DNA of 64,000 nt from Tetranychus cinnabarinus (taxonomy: Eukaryota > Arthropoda > Arachnida > Trombidiformes > Tetranychidae): the NCBI GenBank assembly GCA_022266195.1, contig WHVY01000002.1, positions 635,001 to 699,000 on the forward strand, read 5' to 3'. Under the pieces are notes generated by a model. The model worked only from the letters and a program-made list of their open reading frames with translations, did no database searches and was not told where the DNA came from. The translations under genes were made by a program, and so were the position numbers. Shown in pieces: positions 1 through 12,520 of this stretch (positions within the stretch are counted from its first letter, which is position 1; each line of letters begins with the position of its first letter).

Positions 1-3000
1 AAGAATACACCTTTTCATCATGAAAGGATAACTTTTTTGCCTCCAGAGCTTTGGTTTTACAATATTACTTCATTTACAAGGAATAACATCATTAAGAATT
101 ATCATTAGTTTTCATAAGAGATTTGTTAACAGTTAACATTAACGTTATTTGCATTAATTTATTGTTCACCGTTAGTTGGGATTCTCATCAACTCTTATCA
201 TCGTTACATTTTAATATTAAAAAATAATTATTCTCAGTTCATCTGCTTACAATGAGAAATTGTTGTTTCTTACGGACAAAACGTCTACAGAGTTAATTAA
301 CAATCTTGCTTCAAATGCTATTATTTTATATTAGCTCAATGTGTGTATCAAAAATTGAAATAAATGGTTTGGTGTTACATTCAACTCTTCATTAACACGA
401 TTTCATTAGCTTTGGGTTAAGCTTGTTATTCAATAATTATGCAATTTAAATGTCACCCTGAATTCATGATTATCAATGGTTATTCAACAAATGCAAGGGA
501 TTGAAAGGTTTCATCGGAAAAGGTCAATGTTTTGTCATTTCAAGTTTACAGAATTTGAGATTCGTCTTCGGTTTTGCTTCGTTTTTGAAGATTACATGTT
601 TGCTGAATATCATGTTGAATCATTATGAGCTGATCAACATGAAAGGTTTATAAACAGATGACTTTGAGCTGAGTAAACAGAAAAATTGAAATGCAATCAA
701 GGATGAAAAATTGTTGAGGGAATCGCATTTTAATTGAACCTTAAGTCTAATCAGATGAATTGCACTTAAATGATCCATTTCAAGATTCTAAGTAATCGGA
801 GAATCTAATCAGATTTTAACATGCAATGAAATTTCATCTTTAAATTGCTAGGTTATGCTAAGAAGGCGAAATGCTTAAGAAAAGAAAAGTTAATTCGCTC
901 GATTTTGCAAAGAACATTTTAAAACATTTTTCTTCTTATAATTAATGTTATTTTTGTTGATCAGATAATGAACTAATTCAGTTAGCAGTCAAATTGCACT
1001 TTGGACAAGTTATAAGTTAATCAAAATCTGGAAGGTTCCATTCGAGCTCAGCATGAAATGTGGAAACTTGAAATGTTATAACTTATAAGCAACTAAACAG
1101 ATGAGAAAACATTAACTACTTTAAGAACTTTTTTTCCTTCTTTCATGACAACTCGATTGTTGTCAACACGACAGTCAATAAAAATATTTCAACTTCAAGT
1201 TATGGTATAAGTTTGGGTCAATCAAAGTGGTCAAAATGTAAAATTGAAAGGATTGAAATGAAAGGAAATGCAACTGTTTCCAGAGAAACTGAATGAGACG
1301 AGATTTTTTACTTTTGCTTTTATAGACGAGAACAAAATGGAATGGAAAGATTCTTGAAATATCATTTTGTTGAACATTTTTCAGCATTAAATCTACTTCA
1401 AGTGATAATTTTCTTCTTCTTTTCTCTTTTCCTGTGTTATTCGTTTTCACAACTGAACAAGTTTACACAGACAGTAAAAATGATGATTTCAAGTTGTAAG
1501 TTGATATTAGTTTTGAAATAAAGTTGAATAAGAAAATTTTTGATATATAAATGTATTATTTTACTGGGTTAACTCATTGTTTTCCTCTTGTTTCATAAGA
1601 ATATAAGAATTGAAACAATTTTTTGAAGAAACTTTCAGTTTAAACTTTGATATTTGGCGATTGAAAGAAGTGAAATGAAAGAATAATGAAGAAAAGAAAT
1701 AAAAAACTTTACGTTTTCATCACGTTAATGGGTATATTATGATTAACTTTTGCTCTTCTTAAAGATGAACACTTTTGGTGCCGTTAATTGTACATCAAGG
1801 GAACACTTTTTGCTCTTCTTTTCACCGAGTTTCATAAATTACGTTAAATTGCTTGGTTAGTTGATTTATTTGACACTGTAAAGTATTAATACAATCAGTG
1901 CAGGCAATCATTCAATTGAGAGAAGGCCAGAAAACGATGAAAATTGTTAATTGTTCAATTGCTATCATTTCTTTTCTGGTTAACCATATATCATGAAAAC
2001 AAACTAACCAGAGAATTCGCAGTTCTTAGAATCAGAAGCAATTTATAATTCATCCTTCATGTGACTTGATTAATCGAATGAGAGAATGGAAAAGAAATTC
2101 TTGTTGTTACTTCGTTTATTACGTTTACCATCGCGTGCTGTAGCCATTCGACATCACTCGAATTCTGTTTTCTGTTGCAGTTGGAGCGAAGTGATGATTA
2201 CTTCTCAAACCCATAAAGGATTCCATCAAGGACTGACTTAAGAGAATCTTTTCTTACAAAAACCTAGACCTTGAATTGTTGTCAACAGGTGTATTCGAGC
2301 AAGTTTGATTTAGCTCAATATGATTTGTTTGCAAGTGTGTTTCGAAGCGAAAACTTTGAAAGTATGGTTGATATGGAAGAAGAAGTAACTTGTTCTTTTG
2401 TGCGAAGATACACTCAAGGTTCAGTCGATAATATGAATCAATTCTGTATCTGACAGTTAGCCTCGAAATCAATGCGTGGGTTGAAATCAGTTTAATAGAC
2501 ACAAATGTCGAGGCAACTGCTCAGGTTAAACGTAATTTCATATGAGAATAAAATTTTTGCGAAGAAAATGAATATTCATACAAAGTAAGAAAAGCCTTCC
2601 ATTTGCATTTGCAAGTGTTTACTATGTTCATAGATCAACTTAAAGATACATAATAATTATTATAATACCAAACTGAATATTCAATAGCGAAAGTCTTCAA
2701 AAGGTTCAACAAAAGACAAGAGTCTAGCTTATGCTTATGAATTGATTTGTGTGTCAAGAAAGTCTAAATACCGATGATTAACCTTTGTTTGGATCAATTA
2801 TGCCAATTAAATCTTAAAAATATGTCAGTTCGATTGTAACTTCGTTATGTCTCGAATCATTACTAGTGAAAAAACAATTAAGTTGGACTGGAATCGTCTT
2901 TATTAAGCAGATGTTGATTTGAAAACAATGAGTATAAGATGAATGACTTTACAAGGAAACAAGAGCTGAAAATGGCACTTAATAAAGTCACTGTTCGCCT

Positions 3001-6000
3001 GTTGTTGACTCTTTTTTCAATCATCACCTTCTTCGTTTCCTTAATGTTGGTTAAGCCCGAATAAGACTGCCATTAAACATGATCAACTCTAAACCCTTTT
3101 CACCCAAAATCATCATTGTTACAGTAAACACATTTTATTATCATGTTCACTTTCAAATGCCAGTAATAACAATAATGAAGAGAACCATTTGTGCACCAAG
3201 CAAAACCTTAGGATAAACAAGCAAAGTGACAATTAATAAAAGTGTTTAACTTTATTTTTTCCCTTCAGAAAGGAAAATACTTTTCATTCCCTGATGCAAA
3301 CAAACTGAATATTGAGTACAAAGAAGTGAAAAGCAAAAAAGTTCATCAAGAAATGAGCAAAGAAAAGTTGAGTAAAAAAGTTTCAAACAAAGTGTTGAAC
3401 ATTTGATTAAACAAATGGCAAAATTTAGACAAAAATGTAAACTTTACATTTGTAAAGCTTCAACATTATTGAAACTTGAAATTACCATCAACTTTATTTG
3501 AATTTACCTTTTCCTTAGTTACTTTCAAATACAATACAATGTAGACAAACCTTGCAAGTTATTCTGACTTTTCTTTCAGAGAAAATCAGTTGACTTGGAA
3601 AGAAAAGGGACAAAATTTTCGAAAAAAGAAAAGGAAAAGAAACTACAACAAAGATTATTCAATTCATCATGTAAGGTATCATGCAAGCGAAAACTGGCAT
3701 TCAATAAGGAACAAAAATTTTTGCAAAGCTTTTCTTTTCCAAATCAACGTTTTTTCAACCTTTTCCATGACTAAATAAAGAGCAATCATCTGAGATTCTT
3801 TTAGTATTTCAAGTTGGTGATGAAAAATTTTCACCACCTTTTGACTATTTTATCCTGAAGCTGGTCAATGAAGTTGTAATATTCAAGTTAGAAGTTGCGA
3901 AAACTTTAGTTATCGATTCAATCGAACCTCAAAATTGTATCAAACTCTAGACACGAGTTTGAGTTTAGATGAACTAAGAATGAGATTCCATGATGTAGGC
4001 GTCAAACTATAACTAAAGATAATTTTGCATGAAATTCCTTAGTAAATGAACTTTACTCTGATGAGTGAACAAAATTTTTTCTGAACTCACTAATTATTTG
4101 TTTAATCTTTCAGTTAATCCAAGAAGAGCCATAAATATCTGAAAATAATCTGATATAATATGGAATAATCTGTAGTCAGAAAATGCCATTTCACGGAAAA
4201 TTGATTATCATTTTCTGTTTATCCAGAGAATAAAAACATTTGTTCTTGGAAAGAAGACAAAATGTATTCATATTCTGCCAAACACAAAGCAATAGTAAAT
4301 TCACTCCCAGCATCAGGGAGTGAAAGTAGCAGTACAATAGCGAGTTAAAAACATGTTATGGCTTAGAATTTGGTTTACATGGTAATGACAGTTTGAAACA
4401 ATTTGTGATTCATTGAAAAAGAAAAATCTGTTCCATTGTTTGCTCCAAACGATAATCATTAGAATAATTATCAAATTTTCTAAGCGAATCAACACAATTT
4501 ATCGATTTTGTCCAGTAAATTATCGCATTCAAAATGATTAAATTCAGTTTCTCTTTGCTCCAAATGAAGAAGCTCAACATTTTCATCAATTATCTTTAGA
4601 ATCATCAGACTTTTGGAACAAGAATAAAAAAATGTTGTTCATCTAATTGAGTAATTGACTTTTCTCGTCGTAAATTGAAACATTTAAAAATGCTATTTAC
4701 TTTTGTACAAATTGTTGATTCCATTTGATTGATTACTCATGAGAATAGATAAATTGACGAAAATTGTTGAACCAATCAATCAATTAGTTCAGTAATTAGG
4801 CGAAAAATGACAAGTTTGGTAAACAGTAAAGAAACAGAATTTTTTTCTCCAAAATGAACCAGAAATCATTTCCATCCAACTTTTAGCTCAAATAATATTT
4901 TGTTATTCAATTGAATATTGTCACATTGAGAGTTCATGTAAATGTAATGAAATTGTGAGTTTAACATTCAACTCTGCACAAGTTGACACTATCAATTCAA
5001 TTCAATCCTTTAAATTGATCACTTTGATTTCCAATCATTTTGATCGTTTCTATGCTTTTTCGAGGCAACCTTTGTACACCTTTGAATCAACTGACGTTAA
5101 ATGAAAAAAATCATTCTCAATCAATATCATTATCCAATTTAATCAAATATATGGTTTGATGGGTGAAAAGGTTTCAATCAAAATTTGGTCACTTTTTCCA
5201 TTCCAATTTTGCAACATCAACCAAGGAATAAATTTCAACATTTTCATGTTTATTCATATTGCAATTTACAGATTAATCTGGAAACACTTTTCTTGTCTTC
5301 TAATGAATTATTCAAGTCTAACAAATTCAAGATTACATGTGTTCCAACCGCTGAATGTTCAGTGTAAATGAGTGTCAAAAGAAAAGAAAAGTAAATGAGA
5401 AAAAAATGAAACTCGAGTCCAAAGTATTAGTAACGGCCAATGTTAAGGATAATGAAGATAATGAGGTGGAATGAGAGCTATAAATTGAACTGAAAACAAT
5501 CAACAGTAAAGTGATGTTTGTACATTTGTCACACTGCTTCGAGTCTTCAGTCAACTATTCAAGTCACGAACCTTTTTAACGGCAACTTTGTTTTTCCTTG
5601 TAACCCTAATAATTATCATTTTAATGAAATAAATAAACATCTTTCATCGAGTTGTTGCTTTTGTCAATTTCAAGGCAATCTTTTTAATCTTTAACTTTTC
5701 TTGCTTTTTCTTTTGTCGATTGTTTTTGGCTGCTCATTAAAAGAGTTGAATCCTTCATGAAGCTTGAACTACTTTCGAGGAGACAAATGGTGAACAAAGT
5801 AATTTACAAAGTTTAAGAATCATGAAAGAATAATCTTCTTCTTTTTGGTTTAAACAATAGCGAACATGATATAATTTCAAAAGATTAACTTTAAAATTCA
5901 AGTGACATTGTGAGTTAATCTATTGAATTAGTTTTCTTAAACGTTTTTTAATTCACTTCAATAGAGGAATTAAAAGTGGATCAGTCTTTTGTTATCAATT

Positions 6001-9000
6001 GTTGCCAATGTGAATATCGATTAGAATCAAGCTTGTCATGCTTTGACAACTCAATCTTGAAGGGAATTTGATTGAGAACTGTTTGGAAGCAACTTTGAAT
6101 TTTGAATCCATTTTTTAGTGAAATGCAAAATTTTATGTTCCAATGTTGGAACGTTGGAACAATGAGAATTGAAAGTTTTGATGCCACGAAAATGATTACC
6201 TGACAAGGAAAAATTATCTTATTATTGATGTTTTTATTGTGTTATTACAACTAAACAGATTATGGACTTTAATGGGTTACAGTTGGAGTTGACAAGAGTC
6301 TTAAAGGCTCAAAGTTTTACATTGAACCTCAACTTGTAAATCCCAATGCAAACGGGTTCAGCAAATTTAACCTTTAATGTTGGGCGCAAAACGATGAATC
6401 CACTTGAGATAACATCAAAACTTTCATGTAAAAGTTATTACAATATTGCAGGAATGAATGAAACAATTAATTATCCATTTTTTGTTTGCTTTCACCTTCG
6501 ATTGTTAATTGATAGTGTCAATCAGTTTTCCCACTCCTAACGCTTGACGTTAATTAACGTAATCAGAATTTTGTTGATCTTTAATTACAATGATGAATTG
6601 TCTATTGTCGTATTGACCTTATCTGTTTAAATTGATTAAAAATAAAATTCGTAGTTAAAATGCAATCAATTACAGAGCAATTCTTAATTGAAAACACTTT
6701 AATCAGCTTTTCTTCTTATACAATGTTGATTACAATGTTAGTTAGTTCAATGGGAAGAAAACGTTTACAAAAATCTTGTTTTTCGAACGATTTGAAGAAA
6801 GTTTCCAAATTCTTTGATCCAAAAAGGTTAATCCTTTCAAGTTGATTTACCAAAATCAGTCTTGTTACAAGACTACTTCCGATGTTTAATACTTAGAAAA
6901 TGAGTCGGGTTTAGTAAAAAAGTTCAAATAGTATTTCACAAGTTGAGATATCCTAAAATTTGAGGTAATGATGGTTAACTAGGTCAGATAATCGATTGCG
7001 ATCTGTGTGCCCATTTTATTGCATTTTATTTCGAAGCATTTACTTGCCCTGTTTTATGAGTGTTCAAATATCTTGACTAATCAATAAAGTCTTAAAAATA
7101 GATGATTTCTTGATCGATTAAAGAACTAATTGAACATGATGAATAAATAATCGACTTTAATAGATTGAATAAAAAATGACAAACAGTTAAATTAACATGT
7201 TAATAAGTTCGAATACATTGAACAGCATCAGCTCTCATCATTATAAGTTCACCCGCTAGCTTCAGATTCTCAGATAGATCCAAACATGATCTATGCTTGT
7301 TCATGAGATTTCATGCCTTGGAAAACTCCTTGGGATAAAACTGAGATTGAAGGTACAACCAGATGCAAAAGCACCTAAGCAAGAGTACAATTGCCTGTTC
7401 AGAAAAGGAAACTTTCGTTATGAGAATGATTATTTAGACATAAATCAGATTGAAGAATGTTTATTAAAATCTAAATTCCATCAAAGTTATCCTCAACTAT
7501 CTCCTGACTTCTGACACTATCTGATACTCGAATAGGTTGAAGAGAATCCAACTCTCGGTTTATGATTACAATGGCCTCAGTAGAAGCAATAATATCAGTG
7601 AAATCGTTTCACTTGAATCGTGGATCCATTACTTGCAACACTATCTTTATCGGAGTTACAGATATGAACAAAATTGTGTGCTTCGAACCACTGATCTCCT
7701 ATTTCCGGCGAAACACAAATAGTTCAATGATATTGAAGGCAGTTAAATGACTTGGCTTATCCATCATTTTCATTCAATTCCTTTGATATTAATAACCTGA
7801 ATATTAATGTGAAAATAAATTTAGTTGTTATCCTTGATTTGATGAAAAGTTTGTCAACGAAATTCAATACCAACTTTGAAATTATTATTAATTTAACCTC
7901 GAAAGCAGCAATTTATTGGGTAAAGTTCAAATTGTTGACAATTCAGCATTAAAATTGAAATTCGAGTAAATTTTTCAGGCAGAATAAAGTTCAGCTTTTA
8001 CGACTAATCATGGGGAAAATGGTAAATTGAGAAACAAGTTGCCTTCAGTAAAAACTTCAATAAATTATGAAATCGAAATGAACTTTTTATAGCTCCATTG
8101 AAATGCTCAATAATTAGTAAAACATAAAAAATCAAAAGCCTTGATTTATGACAAAAAGAAAAATGAATTACATGAAAAACAGTTGAACAAGTTACATGTT
8201 CTAGACTTTAAACTGATAAATGATTCAATTGATTGGCATATTTACCCTCAATTTTTGTCGAAAAAAGTTAAACTCTTTTAACCAGATTTACCTTTCAACC
8301 CTTTGGTCGTAAATATGCCAATCAAATGAATTATTAATTGACAATAATTATTGAATTAAAAATAGCAAAGATAGTTTTCCAGGCAAATAAAGTCCATTCA
8401 AAAGACTCATGAGATTGAGCATCAAAAAGGGAAAAAAGTCTGAAAATTATTTCGCAAAAAGTTCACTTTAAATGAAAGGAAACTTTCGAAATTTCGAGTC
8501 AACTTTTCTCGAAATTTATTCAAAAGCAGATTCATTGCAAAGATGAAAGCATTTCAATTGATTGCTGTTGGTCAAATGTCTTATTTATTAAGGTTTCAAT
8601 TGAGATTCTGAATATTTTTAGGGAAAAAAACAAGTTGTTGAATTGAATGTCGAATAACATGATTATTATTCAAATATTCAATCATTCAATCAAGAACATT
8701 CAAGAGCTTGTTCACCTGATATTCATCAAGTACTAATTTATCATTATTAATATCATGCAAGTTGGTAATTGTTATCATTCGTTTCGACGCAATTTCCAGT
8801 TGCAAATGAGTTCAATGTTTTTTTCTGCCTTCATCACAACTTTGATAACCTTTTCCATGCAATTGTTTGCACCTATAGTTTGATTTGATTAAGGTAATAA
8901 TAATGCTAATTCAAATCAATGATTATCTCGACTAGTAAACATGGAAAAGTGTTTTTTTCTTTGCAACCAAAAAAATCATTATCAAAACTCATCATTATCT

Positions 9001-9168
9001 TTTTTTCACTCCTCGAACATTCCCAGTTGGAAATTTATCAATATTGTTTCTTTCTTTCATGTTTGCAAGTAATCTCATTGAATGAAATCACTTTTTATGT
9101 TCATTGTTTCATTTTTATTCCGTGTTTATTAATGTTCATTTTTTTCTCTTTTTTTCTTTGCTCTACAG
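1..9168. other. Long AT-rich non-coding stretch upstream of sNPF
   Basis: No reading frame here has the length, composition or splice-site context of a gene; the longest frames are under 100 codons, and several overlap on opposite strands. The right end, at 9168, is a strong 3' splice site: a long pyrimidine run ending ctctacag just before the sNPF start exon. That implies at least one upstream non-coding exon of sNPF somewhere in this stretch, so part of it is probably intron and 5' UTR. Slightly richer patches at 2100-2520 and 7260-7750 could be UTR exons or non-coding RNA, but I cannot show it. Confidence 0.5.
8222..8332. repeat. Inverted repeat, about 24 bp arms around a 63 bp spacer
   Basis: The arms 8222-8245 and 8309-8332 are reverse complements. 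The inner 15 bases (gattggcatatttac against gtaaatatgccaatc) match perfectly, and the outer part has about two mismatches. The spacer holds a second small stem (gttaaa...tttaac). The unit could be a short MITE-like element or a structured RNA hairpin. No matching second copy was noticed in the window. Confidence 0.55.
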
Positions 9169-9223
9169 ATTAATCTGGTTTGATATCACATCGAATTGAA
9201 CAGAACAAGAATCCAGATTCATC

Positions 9224-10223
9224 ATGGTTAAATCAAACTTGATTGTTTCTCTTTTCATCTTATTCTCAGTTCTCCTCATTTTAAGCCCCCTTGCATCAAG
9301 TCATGTGAATTCAAACGACGATAGTAAGTGGATACTAGGTTAGATACAGACTTGATGATTAAGTTTTGTCATTTTTATTTCACAAGTTCACTGTTGTAGA
9401 GCACTGAGCACAAAATTAAGTTCAAAAATATGCACATTTCGATCATCACCTTTCACCTCACATTCAACTTTGAACCTTTTCTCTTTCAGTTCATCGATAT
9501 CATTGAACGATAACTTAGACTCGTTCACTGAGATAGTGAGACATTACAAGTACAAAGATAGTTGTTGACTTAAACTTGCTTAAATGTTTGTACGGAAATG
9601 TGATCAACAAAGTCAACAAGAAGTGCAAGAGTAGAATCAAGGAAAAGTGATATTCCAATGTAATGAAGAGTGATTCATTAGAGCTTCTTCCATGAAAAGG
9701 CTCGAACTAAATATCTTTTCTTAATCACTGATAGAGAAATGCAAGTGAACTTTGAATATTTGAAATCGTTTTTAAGTCTCAATGAAAGGAAATTTTGTGG
9801 CGAATAACTTTTTCTGCAAAAACATTTTCAATGTGAACTGAAAAGGGCATGAAAAGATTTTCACAAAGCTCATGATGGTGAAAATTTTCAATAAAATGAT
9901 GAAACTTTGTATTGCATTTAATCGTATTTGTTATAAGCATGAATTTGTTGTGATTTAAATTGAAAGAAAGTTTTCCTTTTTTCTCGTTCAAAATTCTAAT
10001 TGCTTTCAATCTTTTTTTATCCAAAGGTGTCTCAGAATTGAGAGATCTTTATGAATTGTTAATGAGAAATCAAGGTCCCGCACCTGAAGCGTACCTGCGA
10101 TTCGGCCATCAAATGGAGAGGAAAGGAGGTCGATCTCCAGCTTTGAGATTGCGGTTTGGACGAAGATCGGATCCAACTTGGGCCAATCGTCCAAGCATGA
10201 CTGAGATTGCCGATGCTGCATAA
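9224..10223 (+). CDS. sNPF: Short neuropeptide F (sNPF) precursor
   Basis: Secreted neuropeptide precursor of 98 residues. Exon 9224-9323 (100 nt, phase 1) is joined across a 703 bp intron to exon 10027-10223; the split codon is Ser34. Residues 1 to about 26 are a typical signal peptide (basic start, Leu/Ile/Phe-rich core, Ala-Ser-Ser end). After a Val-Ser-Glu spacer comes RKGGRSPALRLRFGRRSDP: a Gly-amidation donor followed by Arg-Arg, giving GGRSPALRLRF-amide. RSPxLRLRFGRRSDP is the arthropod sNPF hallmark. An upstream EAYLRFG lacks a dibasic site after the Gly and is probably not cut out. A strong acceptor at 9168 suggests an upstream non-coding exon. The peptide normally acts through the sNPF GPCR in feeding and metabolic control; that is family knowledge. 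Confidence 0.93.
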
Positions 10224-10308
10224 GAACTATCAATCGAAATGTTAAGAAGTTTTCAAATGAACGTCAAAAAGCAGACAAAAACAAATTAAGAGCAACAACA
10301 ATCAAATC

Positions 10309-10314
10309 AATAAA
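10309..10314 (+). terminator. Likely poly(A) signal of sNPF
   Basis: AATAAA lies 86 bases after the sNPF stop codon, in an A-rich 3' flank. It is the first canonical poly(A) hexamer on that strand after the stop. Confidence 0.45.
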
Positions 10315-10330
10315 CAATGAAAACTGTTTT

Positions 10331-12520
10331 TTCCTTCTTATACATAAATATTTACATAAAGTTCAAGAAAGTCAACAAGTGAAAGCCAATTCATCAATGG
10401 ATAGGATTCAATCTTTTAATTACAGCCAAGTTTACCTTTGAATATCACCAATGAACAGAAGGTCTATTTCATGGGATATTAGGAAGAATATAAAGGGATT
10501 AGATGAAACAAAACTTGATAAATCATTTTATTAATGTCTATTTGTTGGTTTCATATTAAACTTCAATTCCCGGTTCAGTTGTTATCAGATGAAAATTTCT
10601 TTTGACAGAAAAATTATTTTTCGTTTTGTCCATGGTTCTTCATTCTTTTTCACTCAACTAATAGATAATGTTCTTGTCTCAACTCTTCCATGATGAAAAC
10701 AACAATCGCCATTCAGACGATGAAAAAAGTTCAATTTGAGTCAATAAAGTTGACAATTTTCTTTGTTTTGCATTCCATTTCACTTTGTAATTCGTTCTTT
10801 TCCTCAAAGTTTGTCATTTCAACGGCATTTGTTTGAAATTTTATTTCTTTATTCGTTGATGAGTTTAACTAAATTCAAATCTATTGTATTCATATTGTCC
10901 TTGTTTTATCAGTAAAAAATAATGTTGATTTAAATTCTTGCTTTCTTTTACTCTCATCGATCTCAACTATCGACTGTCATGATTGAGTTCAACAATCAAC
11001 TTGATGTTTTATTATTAATTGATGTTAGATTGATGAAAAGCCCTTTTACTCTGATTTTGTTGAGAAAAGCTTCGATAGCAAAGGCAAGTTTTTTGTCGCT
11101 ATATTAGCCATGAGTCGTAAACTAAAGCACAATAAGTACCAAAGATTGATTGATCAATCATTCTAATTTTGAACCCATTTATTGTACAGTTTTAAATGCT
11201 ATGTAGCTGGGCAACGGCTGTAGACTTGAAAGTTAAAAAGCAGCAAATCTCCTGAAAGAAAGTGATCACTTAAACTACATTACAAAACCAAATTAAGTAC
11301 AGCAAGAAATAATATAAATTAATGGAAAAATCATTCGATTATTATCGATTTAAAAATGAAAGCTTAGTTCCCATTGAATCTATTATTTGAGCAATTCACT
11401 TTCCCTATTTGCAGCAGCAAACTGTAATTTAATATTCACAGCTCAAGATTGTTTTGTCGCATTTCTAATTGTTTCCTCTTTTGAGATTTTTCGCGAAAAA
11501 AACCTGAAAATGAAATAAAAGGTTCATGGCTTCAGAGCTACCACTATCAAGAGTTGCTGATTTTAGTGACCAAAATTTTTAAAGGTAATTGAATGGATTC
11601 TTTCAAGAATAAAGGGTACAAAGGTTGAACATAAGCACCATTCAAGACTATTTCAAGCTTGATCCAAATTGAAGTAGCTAATAATCGGATGTACCAGTAA
11701 GTGTCGGAAATCAATTACTTTAAAATTGCAAAAATTGTTGAATATGGTTGAGGTGTTGCAGAAATTCTGCCCCACAAGAACCGTTGAGAACTCAACTTAG
11801 AAGGTTCAACAAAGATTCAATTCATGAAAATGTAACATTGGTATCTTACAGAACACAACGCCATCCATTGTCTGTAAAATGCAATCTCATTTGTTTATCC
11901 AGATCACAGCAGTGTGATGTTCATTGTGAATAACTGGATTTTATTGACTGAATGAATGTCTCCAGAATTATTCAGGTATCGACTAATATTGATAAGGGAT
12001 AGAGTAGTATAAAATGGCTGGCTTTAGCACATCTGCAAGCTTTTATTGACAAATTTTTCATTTTGCGAATTCAACGAAATTGGTCATTAATTAATAATTC
12101 AACAATTATCTGGTCGAATGTGGCGTGTTTATTGATAAACTTTGAGGATACATATAATTACAACCCAGAAATAGCAAACAAGATGAGAAAATTAACAATT
12201 TATAGTTGAAGGTATATAATAATAATAGACATTTTGATGATAATTAAAGTATTAAAGAGAATGGTAATAAAAATTTTTGTCTCTCAAAAATCTCAATATT
12301 TTAAAATTAGGAAATGAACTCCATTGGAATATTTTCATCTATTGAATGAACGAATTAACTGAATTACATTGTTGACTACTGTAGCAATACCAAAATTTTC
12401 TCGAGTTGCGATGATTTAAAATGAAATAAAGAAACGTTGAACTGATTAGCATAAAAACAATGAACTTGTTGGAAGAAACAGCTTGATCAAAATGGGTAAA
12501 TTCCTAAAGCCGATATCGAT
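10331..12520. other. Intergenic, no gene seen
   Basis: AT-rich DNA between the sNPF 3' end and the nuclear-receptor stop codon. Only short frames without splice context are present; no RNA gene or repeat was recognised. Confidence 0.5.

Noticed and set aside
2254..2502. Overlapping open frames on both strands, the plus one following a cag/gt border
   Set aside because: About 60-80 codons each, no domain, no clear start context, and they contradict each other; possibly UTR.
7260..7750. Cluster of short plus-strand frames in slightly richer DNA
   Set aside because: No frame exceeds 75 codons, no splice pattern joins them, and the content is not protein-like.
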